From positions 434,001 through 498,000 of the forward strand of contig MCFH01000032.1 in NCBI GenBank assembly GCA_002104945.1: DNA of 64,000 nucleotides, written 5' to 3'. Position numbers and translations under genes: made by a program. Position 1 is the first letter of the stretch. Each line of letters begins with the position of its first letter. Positions 53,977 through 64,000 of this stretch are shown here, piece by piece. Source of the DNA: Piromyces finnis (Eukaryota; Neocallimastigomycota; Neocallimastigomycetes; Neocallimastigales; Neocallimastigaceae). The notes below the pieces were generated by a model. The model was given only the letters and a program-made list of their open reading frames with translations. It was not told the origin of the DNA and made no database searches.

Positions 53977-54523
53977 TGATACGTTACCTCTATAAAAATA
54001 AGAAATTAGCATAAATTCTAGGTAAAAAGTAATTTAGGTTAGAAAATAGTAATAATATAATATTGTAGAATAAATTATTAATGTACATTAATGTACATAG
54101 TCAATAATAGTAATAATAATTCTAATAATATAGCAGAGTTATAGGAAAAAGGATATAAAAATAGTATAAAAAGAACAAAGAAAAAAAAAAGGAATAATTA
54201 GTGGGGAAGAATATTTTGGAAGAGAATTATTTAAAGGAGTTAAATAATTCTATTAGGTTATATTATTTGTTATTAAATATAAATTATTCTTATTCTTTTA
54301 ATTGTAAAAAAACCTTTCATTCATTAATTATAAATAAAGATTGAAGATATAACAAAAATATTATATAAATTACATGTTTCTTTCTTTCTATTTTACTTAT
54401 TAAAAGTATTGAAATTGTTATTATTAACTTCCTTTATTAGAATATATTATTTTATAATTCCCTATTTGCTTTGTCCTAAAATAAATAAATTATTTTGTGA
54501 TACTTTATGAAAATATTGTATCA
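53977..54523 (+). repeat. 3' LTR of element E
   Basis: 547 bp, TGATACG...TTGTATCA; followed by TATT. Confidence 0.93.
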
Positions 54524-54528
54524 TATTG

Positions 54529-55193
<665 letters not shown>

Positions 55194-55197
55194 ATTG

Positions 55198-56632
55198 TGA
55201 TAAATAATGAAATTAATAAATATAAAATTATTATTAAACCTGATTTTTAAGTTAACCCTAAAAGTAACTTAAAACAAATTATAGTTTAATTAAGTACTTT
55301 ACCAAAATTCTTAAATAAAATTAATCCTAAACACTGCATATATTTTGATTATTGAAAGAAAATAATAAACTTTAATTAATCGAGATCAAAATATAACTTT
55401 TGTTAAATTAATTGTTAAATTAAATATTTAATAACTTCGTTAGTAAATTACACTTTAAAAGTAAACAAATATAATAATTCATGTTATAAAATAATATAAT
55501 TAAACACCTTTATTAAAACATTAAAAATAATTATTACTTTAATTAATTGTAAAATAAACAACTATTTATATTCTTTAACTTTTAATTATTTCTTTTATTG
55601 TTATTTCTAATTACTTTTATTATTTTTATTGTAAATAGTTATTAATTTTATTGTTTTAATGTAAATAGTTTAAATTTAAAAGAAAATATAAATACATGTA
55701 AATATTCTTATTTTAATCATTATTATTATTATTAATAAAGAAATATTATATAGTTAGATTAATATTTTATAATTTTAATAATCACTTTTATACTTAAATA
55801 AATAAAATTTTAAATATTTAAATATTAGAAAAACAAGTGTTTCTAATAAAACAATTTAGTGTTTTAACAAAACAATTTTATTAATTTTTATAAAAACGAT
55901 CTTAAATCTTAATCAATATAACTTATATAGTTATAACAAAAGATATAATATAATAATCACTTTTTGAAGTAAAATTCAAAATTAAGATTATTATCAAATT
56001 ATATCAATTTTTGATAAATAATAATTATAAATATATTATAAATTTGATATTAGTAGAAAATTTTATTATAAAATAATTATTAAATAATTTTATATAGTTT
56101 ATTATAAAAATATAATTTACATAAAATCAAATATTTTATAAATTTATATATTTGATTGGGTTAAATTATAAAAATAATTTTTATTATAAAGAATAATAAT
56201 ATTTTTTAGTATAAAATAAGAAGACTTAGATTATTAATAATAAATTAAATTTTAATAATAGTTGATATAATTAATTAGTTAATACATAATAATATTTAAA
56301 AGACAAAAATAAGTTTTTATATAATAAAAATTATTGTTAAAAAGAGCGTAAGAACAATAAATAAAAGAAAATATAAAAACGAAATTAAACTTGTCTAATT
56401 TGTAATTATTGTGTTAATAATAAATAATATTTTATAGAATAAATCTGGTGTTATTATTCTATATAAATATTATTAAAATAATAAAACTATTAAAACTATA
56501 AAATAACTTAAAATAAATTAATAAAACTAGTAGATATTGTTAAAGCTCGTACAATAGCTGTCGAGATAAAACAATATAAGATAACAGAAGAAGTAGTTAA
56601 AAAGTTATAATATAACTACCAATCCGTTATCA
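55198..56632. mobile_element. Possible E-type LTR E3
   Basis: Starts TGATAAATAATG directly after the second ATTG, close to the E2 start. A possible end is the CCGTTATCA at about 56624-56632. The right flank (TTTT) does not match ATTG, so the right boundary is doubtful. No ORF in these 1.4 kb. Confidence 0.35.
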
Positions 56633-56638
56633 TTTTTG

Positions 56639-57263
56639 TATAAGAAATTAGATTTATTTTATAATAAATAATCTATATTTCTTATTAAAATTAATTTATT
56701 ATATTTTTTATTTAACCTTTAATATTTTATTAAATTTTATTAAATTTTATTATAATACATAATGTATTTTAAATGTAATGTAAATTATTGTATTTAGAAA
56801 AAATCGATTATTAGAATTTTCCCGAATCCATTCGGTTTTATCTAATAATACGATGATTGATAAGAATAGATTATTAATCGAAACTTTTCTAGTTTTTTCT
56901 TCTAATCTTTTTCTAGAAAAGAAATTTATTAAGATTAGAACTTTCTTTTATTCTTTAAGTTTTTATATAAAAAGACCTCTTGAGTTTCATTTGAAAATCA
57001 AGAGTTATTATTATAAGAAATTATAATAAATAACATAAATAAATTGATACACTTTTAACATAAATAAAACATTCTTGTAATAAAAAATATTTTAAAACCC
57101 TAACACAAACGTTATTTATAGGCTCTTATAATAAACTCGATAAGTATATTCTTTATTTTAATAAATAGTTTCATTATCATTATCTCATTTTAACAATTAG
57201 TGTTAAAATGTAGCTAATAATTTTATTATGTGAAATACTAATGCATATAATAAAATTATTACA
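56639..57263 (+). repeat. 5' LTR of element P
   Basis: Begins TATAAGAAAT where the 3' LTR has TGTAAGAAAT, so its terminal TG is mutated. A TATATAAAAAG box at 56965-56975 lies about 30 bp upstream of the presumed RNA start at 57000. Confidence 0.9.
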
Positions 57264-57275
57264 ATAATAACTCTT
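57264..57275 (+). promoter_or_regulatory. Self-primer binding site of element P
   Basis: ATAATAACTCTT abuts the LTR and is the exact reverse complement of AAGAGTTATTAT at 57000-57011 inside the LTR. 57276-57670 is an AT-rich leader without ORFs. Confidence 0.85.
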
Positions 57276-57670
57276 CAATGTAGTAAAATTAAAAAATGTA
57301 AATAAAATAATAAATCTAAAACTACGTATACATTAAAAAATTTTTAAATCAATTGCACCAATGAAAATTTTTTAAAAAAAAAAAAAACTTACCAATCAAA
57401 AGAAAAAAAAATTTACCAATTAAATATAATAAGAATAAGAATAATATAAAAATAATAAATAAAATTTAGTTTTGTAGAAAAAAGGGAATTTGTTTTCTTT
57501 TTTTTTCTGGAGGAAAAAAATAATAATAATAATATCAAATTTGGAATTAAAAAGAAACATTAAAACACTAGTATTACTATTACGTATAATTTTCATTATT
57601 AATCTATTATTTCCCTATACGACTTAATTTTTATTTTATTTTATTTTCTTACTTTATAACTTTTAGAATA

Positions 57671-60600
57671 ATGAATATAATTGGCGACGGTAGTCCTTGT
57701 GATGTGGATGCCTCGAAGTTAATTTCGGCTATAACCGAATACATCCCTACTTTCTTTGCATCTAACGGTGTTTTAGCCCTTGAAAATAAAACTAACGACA
57801 GTATGAATTTAAGTGAAATTCTTGGACAATGTGAAATGTTTTTCAAGGAACATTCTAACACATTTCAAAAGGATGAATCTAAATGTTCTTTTGTTGTTAA
57901 TAAACTTCAAGGTGCAGCAAGAAAATGGGGTTTATCTCTCATTGCTGATAGTACTATTAGTACTTTAAGTTATGAGAAATTCAAAAACTTATTGCTGGAT
58001 AACTTTGGGGATACAAAGGAACAAAAGTATATTCTTATAGAACAACTTTTGAACCTTAAACAGCATCATTTAGGGAAGGCAGCCAATTATACAATCGAGT
58101 TCAGAAGACTCTCTAAGAGAATCGGATGGCCTGACGAAGTATTCGTTGATCTTATTAGGAGAGGCCTTCTCGAAGAAGTGCAAAGGGAGTTCGACGAAGT
58201 GGACAGACCCAAGACGCTATTCGAAGCTACTAATATTATTATTAACCTAGACAAAAAATGTCTTATTAATAATAATATTTGTAATTTACATAACAAAAAG
58301 CTCAAGAATGACCATAAAGATAAGAAGTCCTTCGGAAGGAAATTATACAACTTTAACAAGATGGATAACAACAAGAAGATTAAAAATACTCAAAAAAGCC
58401 AGAAAAACAATGAAATACTTTCAGCCAATTACACGCCAAATAGAACAAATACGATGACTTCCACTTTCATCATCAAGACGAACAACAAAACATTGAAAGT
58501 TAAGCTGTTAATTGATTCAGGCTCAGCAAGGAGTTTCATCTGTAAGAACTTCGTTGTTATGAACAAACTACCAGTATCTAGTCTTCCATCCTCTATTAGT
58601 ATTCAATTACCAAACAACAAGAGAATGGCAATCAAACAGGTTACCAAGCGTATTAAGCTCTGTTTCTTGGATCATTCAGAACTCTTTGAATTCGGCGTAG
58701 CTAATCTTCAATTACAAGGTATTTCTGGTATTCTTGGGAGAGATTGGTTGAGCATATATAAACCTTATATTGACTTTCAAAATAATAGTATCTATTTCCT
58801 TGAAAATCACTGCCTTTCTCATTGCCCATCTTCAAAGGGTAAAAAGCTGACCTTTTTAGAAGAAAATATAGCCGCAGCGTTAATTGTTCCAGAAAAAAGA
58901 CCAACCGATTCTATTATCCCCTCATCTATATCGGAAGATGAGTTATATGATTCGGACATTTGCCTAGCTATGCCAGATACTGTCGAATTTTGCCGCGACG
59001 ATTTTAGTAAGGATAAAATTCTCTCAAAATACTACTCAGATTTGATGACTGTTTTCGAAAAGAAGAATGCGGACAAGCTCCCTCCTCATCGTCAGTATGA
59101 TATATCAATTGATCTAATTCCGGGTAGCCAGTTATTCTTTGGTCCAATTTATTCTTTAACTGTCGATGAAATGAATGCACTTAAAGAATATATTAGAGAA
59201 AATATTGCAAAAGGATTTATAAGAAAATCCAAGTCTCCTGCTGGTGCTCCCGTGTTGTTTGTTAAGAAGCATGATGGATCTTTACGTCTCTGTGTCGACT
59301 ATAGGAAATTGAATTCTATTACGATCCGTAATAGTTATCCCATCCCTCGCATCAATGACTTAATCGAATCGTTTAAGGGGGTTGAAATATTCTCTAGGCT
59401 CGATCTCAGATCCGCGTATAACCTGGTAAGGGTAAAAAAGGGACACGAATACCTTACTGCCTTCAGAACTCCTATAGGGCATTTCGAGTACCTTGTTATG
59501 CCGTTTGGTCTTAGAAATGCTCCTTCGGTATTTCAAAGATTCATCCAAGATGTTCTTTCGGATTCCATCGGGAAATTTGTTCAGGTTTATTTAGATGATA
59601 TTATTATCTATTCTATGAATGTCAACGATCACGCACAACACGTCCGTCATGTATTAAAGCGTCTTATCGATAATGGTCTTTATATTAAGTTAGAGAAATG
59701 TGATTTCCACGTTAAGGAAACATCATTTCTTGGGTTTATTGTATCCACTAGCGGTCTTCTTATGGACAAAGACAAAATAAAATCAGTCTCTGAATGGGCG
59801 ATACCAAAAAATACCAAGGAATTGCAAGGATTTCTTGGTCTATGTAACTTCTACAGGAAGTTTATCAAGAACTTTGCGAAAATCATGGAACCCCTTCGTC
59901 GACTTCTCAAGAAAGGTAATGCGTTTATTTGTGATGATGAGGCGTCCTCCGCCTTCAATAAATTGAAAGAAGCTTTTGACTCTGAAGATATATTACAATA
60001 CCCAGATTATGAAAAAGAATTTACAGTCGAGACTGACGCGAGTGATTTCGCAATTGGCTGTGTTCTTTCTCAAATTTGTGATACTGATAATTGTCTTCAT
60101 CCAGTTGCCTTCCACTCAAGATCATTGACTGATGCAGAAGTTAATTATACCATATATGATAAAGAACTTCTCGCTATCATCACAGCCTTTGATACTTGAA
60201 GACATCACCTCGAAGGCGCCAAATTCCCAGTTCAAGTAATTACCGACCATCGCAATCTCCTCTAATTAAAAAAGCCTCAGAGCTTAAATCAAAGGCAGAT
60301 TCGATGGAGTCTTTTCCTCTCCAAATTTGACTTTAGAATCTCTTATAGGCCAGGGGTCAAAGGTGGTAAACCAGACTCTTTATCAAGAAGGCCTGACTAC
60401 AAGAAATCAAGTATAAGTCTGAACACACAACCTCTAATAAATGATAATGTGTTTTGCTGTTCAACAATTGACAATATTAGTTGTCTTATTGATTCTCAAA
60501 AGTCAGATAAGTATTGTAGAGAAATTTTAAAAAAGATTTCTTCAACCAATAGCGATAAGATCAAAAGTTCTCTTTTCAGTATGATCGAAGGCGTTTTACA

Positions 60601-61620
60601 CTTTCAAAAGAGAATAATCGTGCCATCCAACCAAACATGAAGAAAGACATTCACAATTTTATACAATCTTGTACTATCTGTGGAAGAAACAAGATACGAA
60701 GACACAAACCCTATGGTTAAATCCAACCCTTACCTATTCCAAATGCACCATGGGAAATAATTGGAGTCGATTTTATAGTCTACCTTCCAAGTTCACAAGA
60801 TTGTACGTGTATAATGGTGGTATCTGACCATTTTACTAAGATGATACACCTTATTCCCTGTTCGGATGTTCCTTCTGCGGAATTGACTGCTAAATTATTG
60901 CTTTTTAACGTGTTTAGGTATCATGGGTTTCCAAAAACTATTATCTCAGATCATGGCTCCCAATTCTCGTCAGAATTTTGGTCTTCTTTGTGCTCTGCCC
61001 TTAATATTAAGGCTAGTCTCGCAACACCTCATCACCAGCAATCCAATGGCCAAGTGGAACGTGTTAATTCAGTAATTGAACAATACCTTAGGTGTTATTG
61101 TTCCTCAGCACAAAACGAGTGGTGTTTTTTCCTCCCTCTCTGTGAACTTGCATATAATAACTCCATACATAAGTCGATTGGAGTATCACCATTCTATGCA
61201 AATTATGGATTTAATCCAGTATGCAATATTGATTCCCCACCAATCTTACTTAAGGACAATGCTTCAGCTTTAACTAGGGACTGGTCTGCACACCTTAATG
61301 CTATTAAAACACATCTGGAAAAAGCTAAAGCATCATTTAAAAAATTCGGTGATTTGAAAAAATCTACTGGGCCAAAATTAAAAATAAACGATCTAGTGTG
61401 GCTCAAAAGATTCTATTTCTCCAATGAACCAGCTCGTAAACTTTCTAATCAATACTTAGGACCTTTCAAAATCATTGAAGAGAAGGGCAGAATGAACTAC
61501 CGACTAGAATTACCAGAGACCCTTCACATTCATCCGGTATTTCATATCTCTCAGTTGGAGCCTTATACTAAAAGAAACCCAGAATTAGAGGAAGAAACAA
61601 ATATAGAAGGGTCAATGTAA
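57671..61620 (+). pseudogene. gag-pol: Element P gag-pol, multiply interrupted
   Basis: An open stretch of 842 codons holds Gag (57671-58400; no CCHC knuckle seen), protease with D-S-G (about residue 282), RT with L-C-V-D-Y-R-K-L-N and Y-L-D-D, and the start of RNase H. A TGA at 60197-60199 replaces a conserved Trp codon. A TAA follows near 60264. A deletion of roughly 115-120 bp near 60630 removes the integrase H-x3-H half and shifts frame. Another TAA is near 60718. The rest of integrase (60814-61620) is open, with S-D-H-G-S-Q-F and N-G-Q-V-E-R. The final stop is formed by the TGTAA start of the 3' LTR. There is no chromodomain. Confidence 0.92.
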
Positions 61621-62243
61621 GAAATTAGATTTATTTTATAATAAATAATCTATATTTCTTATTAAAATTAATTTATTATATTTTTTATTTAACCTTTAAT
61701 ATTTTATTAAATTTTATTAAATTTTATTATAATACATAATGTATTTTAAATGTAATGTAAATTATTGTATTTAGAAAAAATCGATTATTAGAATTTTCCC
61801 GAATCCATTCGGTTTTATCTAATAATACGATGATTGATAAGAATAGATTATTAATCGAAACTTTTCTAGTTTTTTCTTCTAATCTTTTTCTAGAAAAGAA
61901 ATTTATTAAGATTAGAACTTTCTTTTATTCTTTAAGTTTTTATATAAAAAGACCTCTTGAGTTTCATTTGAAAATCAAGAGTTATTATTATAAGAAATTA
62001 TAATAAATAACATAAATAAATTGATACACTTTTAACATAAATAAAACATTCTTGTAATAAAAAATATTTTAAAACCCTAACACAAACGTTATTTATAGGC
62101 TCTTATAATAAACTCGATAAGTATATTCTTCTTTATTTTAATAAATAGTTTCATTATCATTATCTCATTTTAACAATTAGTGTTAAAATGTAGCTAATAA
62201 TTTTATTATGTGAAATATTAATGCATATAATAAAATTATTACA
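61616..62243 (+). repeat. 3' LTR of element P
   Basis: 628 bp, TGTAAG...AATTATTACA; preceded by an A/G-rich tract (AGAAGGGTCAA). Confidence 0.92.
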
Positions 62244-62246
62244 TTT

Positions 62247-62901
62247 TGTTAAGGAACCAACAAATAATGTTATTCTTGTCATAATTATTGATTATGACCT
62301 AATCCATTATTGTTCCTAAATGTATGAAAACTTTACAATATTCTTATTTGTAAATTAATGTATACACTTAAATTATATTTAAAATTATTAATAATTATTT
62401 TTATTGAACTTAAATTTTATTTTATTAAATTTAAAAATTAATTTAGTAATAATAATATATTGGAAATTATAGTTTATTGAACTTTTAGTTTAATTTATCA
62501 AGTTAATTAATTTTTATTAATTAAATTATAAATAATATTTCTGTAAACTAGTAAAATTCTTTAGTTAAATATATTTAAAGTAAACTTTTAATGTATGTTA
62601 ATCAATTTAATAATATGTATAAATATTTATTATAATAGAAATGTAATTTTATTATTAATTTAAAAGTAATTTAAATACTAAAATTAATGTAAGTAATTAA
62701 AGACTAATTCTTTTAATTAACACTACTTAATTTTTTACAAAAAGTAAAAAAAGGTGTATATTATAAGAATTAGAGAATATACAGATATTTTTATTTTTAT
62801 TTTTATTTTTATTTTTATTTTTATTTTTATTTTTATTTTTATTTTTATTTTTATTTTTATTTTTATTTTTATTTTTATTTTTATTTTTATTTTTATTTTT
62901 A

Positions 62902-62932
<31 letters not shown>

Positions 62933-63071
62933 TTATAATTTTATATTAATATCTTAATAAAACAATTTTATTAATAAAACAATTTTTCTTATTTCATTTT
63001 AATATTATTTTTGAGTATTAATAAATTTATTAATATTTTATAAATAAAATTAAATTCCTCGAACCGTAACA
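62247..63071 (+). mobile_element. B-type LTR (825 bp) of a truncated element
   Basis: Plus orientation copy of LTR B (20020-20727), TGTTAAGGAACC...GAACCGTAACA. Longer because of an expanded 6-bp repeat. It is a 5' LTR, since a primer-binding site follows, but no gag is found downstream. Confidence 0.82.
62787..62930 (+). repeat. (ATTTTT)n repeat in the B-type LTR
   Basis: About 24 copies of a 6-bp unit, only a few copies in the other B LTR (near 20160-20190). Confidence 0.93.
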
Positions 63072-63078
63072 TAAAAAT

Positions 63079-63095
63079 TGGTGGAGATATCGGGG
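63079..63095 (+). promoter_or_regulatory. tRNA primer-binding site after the B-type LTR
   Basis: TGGTGGAGATATCGGGG, 7 nt after the LTR, identical to the site of element C. Confidence 0.8.
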
Positions 63096-63609
63096 AAAAT
63101 ATTAATAAAAATTATTAATACATAGGATAAAGTAATATTAAAATATTACTAAAATATTATATAAATTTATTAAAAATTTATTACCCTTCAAAGTTATAGG
63201 TAATATTTATATTACTGTTGAAGCTTTAAGGTATAATATTTTAGTAGAACTGAATTAGTACGCTTTAGAAGCAGTACTTTATTTAAGAATTAGTGGTTAG
63301 GTTTTTAGATCTAGTTTATCTTTCACAGTAGGATACTGGAAAGCGCTGAACCTTTCTATTTTGTTAGAGAAATAGAAGTGCCTCGCATAATTGCTACATG
63401 ACACTGGTAATACGGTAAGCTGGGCAATTGTGAACTACTTAAGCACCCTAAATAAGTATTGGAAAATTGCTGTGAAATGCTGTTCTACTATACTTATTAT
63501 TGTAATTAAAATTTTTAATAAATTTAATATTATTTTAGTATTTATAATTTTTTTTAAAAAAAAAATATTTTTTTTAATTGAACGATTTTTAAAAATTATT
63601 CTTTTTAAA
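63096..63609. other. Unassigned DNA with a GC-richer patch
   Basis: 63096-63280 is AT-rich and noncoding. 63290-63480 is richer in G and C, with a hairpin (TTTCTATTT...AAATAGAAG, about 63353-63376). No tRNA fold or known RNA recognised. Confidence 0.35.
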
Positions 63610-63915
63610 ATATAAATAAATAATTCGAAAGTGATCCTTAGCGTGGCAAGTTAAACTGCTGTACGTAATACTTTCGTGTTCAATTATATCTGATAATTGG
63701 GGAAGATAATCAATTATTTTCTTTCCGCTAATTAAGTTAGTGATAATAAAGAATTTAATTACGTTACTTCCCTTTATTAAATTATATTTAATATTAACCA
63801 TCGGGTATATTTGTGGCTTATCATCAAAGAGCTACGAGGGATTTTCACTTAGAATTACACAACCTATAATATTTGGTGGTCTAACATTATATAGGTTGGC
63901 CTATATTTATATAAA
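63610..63915. repeat. Noncoding block repeated from 600-895
   Basis: Partner of the block at the left edge; conserved motifs occur in the same order and orientation. The small ORFs across it are not conserved between the copies. Confidence 0.5.
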
Positions 63916-64000
63916 AAGAAATAAGTTTTTAAATAATAATTAATTAAAAAAAAATATAGATATATATATCTATTCTTTTTGTTGATTCTCTTCGAGTAAT

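Larger units (their letters stand above)
45346..54523 (+). mobile_element. Element E: Ty3-type, separate gag and pol, beside tRNA-Gly
   Basis: 547-bp LTRs (the 5' copy is 547 bp after removing the nested D LTR and its duplication) with a 4-bp duplication TATT at 45342-45345 and 54524-54527. Inserted 10 bp upstream of the mature tRNA-Gly 5' end. Both ORFs are open. The LTR termini TGATAC/GTATCA are perfectly inverted. Confidence 0.93.
56639..62243 (+). mobile_element. Element P: Ty3-type with broken pol
   Basis: LTRs of 625 and 628 bp (one 3-bp indel and a few substitutions seen), duplication TTTTG at 56634-56638 and 62244-62248, and a self-priming site. It inserted at the left end of the B-type LTR at 62247, splitting it after TG. 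The LTRs look young but the coding region is dead. Confidence 0.92.

Noticed and set aside
60197-60199. TGA read as Trp (alternative genetic code)
   Set aside because: The position is a conserved Trp, but element P has two TAA stops and a frameshifting deletion as well, and the intact ORFs of S, A and G use TGG for Trp.
62754-62957. ORF of alternating Ile-Phe
   Set aside because: It is the translation of the 6-bp ATTTTT repeat in an LTR.

Overview
The window is an extremely AT-rich eukaryotic locus. I found no host protein-coding gene in it. What can be supported is three tRNA genes (a Ser-GCT/Met-CAT pair and a Gly-GCC gene) surrounded by more than 50 kb of nested LTR retrotransposons and solo LTRs. 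The setting suggests an AT-rich fungus, possibly an early-diverging lineage such as the anaerobic gut fungi. The reasons are Tf1/sushi-like self-primed Ty3 elements, chromodomain-like Pol C-termini, asparagine-rich retroelement proteins and intergenic DNA that is almost only A and T. This is inference; an AT-rich amoebozoan is not excluded.

Layout. 1-1192: AT-rich DNA with a noncoding block that recurs at the right edge. 1193-4786: a decayed Ty3 pol with its 3' LTR, split by a solo LTR. 4793-13309: a stack of solo and truncated LTRs. 13320-20017: element A, a full-length Ty3 chromovirus on the minus strand. 20020-20727: solo LTR B. 20732-30245: element C, Ty3-type with gag and pol in two frames, minus strand; its 5' LTR holds a pol-deleted element D at 27719-30194. 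30254-37063: element S, an intact 1831-codon chromovirus on the plus strand. 37075-37239: tRNA-Ser and tRNA-Met. 37279-43207: element G, Ty1/copia, minus strand. 43213-45255: decayed LTR-like and unassigned DNA. 45261-45331: tRNA-Gly, minus strand. 45346-54523: element E, Ty3-type with gag and pol in two frames, plus strand, carrying a solo D-type LTR in its 5' LTR. 54529-56632: further E-type LTRs. 56639-62243: element P, Ty3-type with near-identical LTRs but a broken pol. 62247-63095: a second B-type LTR with its primer-binding site. The rest is unassigned.

The main result comes from reading target-site duplications (TSDs) through the nest. Removing the insertions one at a time shows that S, C, A, A', F, E' and an E-type remnant all entered the same roughly 15-bp interval directly 5' of tRNA-Ser. 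E, E2 and the left end of E3 did the same just 5' of tRNA-Gly. The locus is therefore a pile of retroelements anchored on Pol III genes, youngest next to the tRNA.

Three priming modes can be read from the sequence. S, A, D and P are self-primed: an 11-12 nt site abutting the 5' LTR is complementary to a site inside the LTR. C, B and E have a conventional TGG-type primer-binding site 6-7 nt from the LTR. G has a site matching the anticodon arm of tRNA-Lys(CUU), implying a half-tRNA primer. C and E both place a UUUAAAY slippery heptamer directly before the gag stop, so Pol is probably made by -1 frameshifting.
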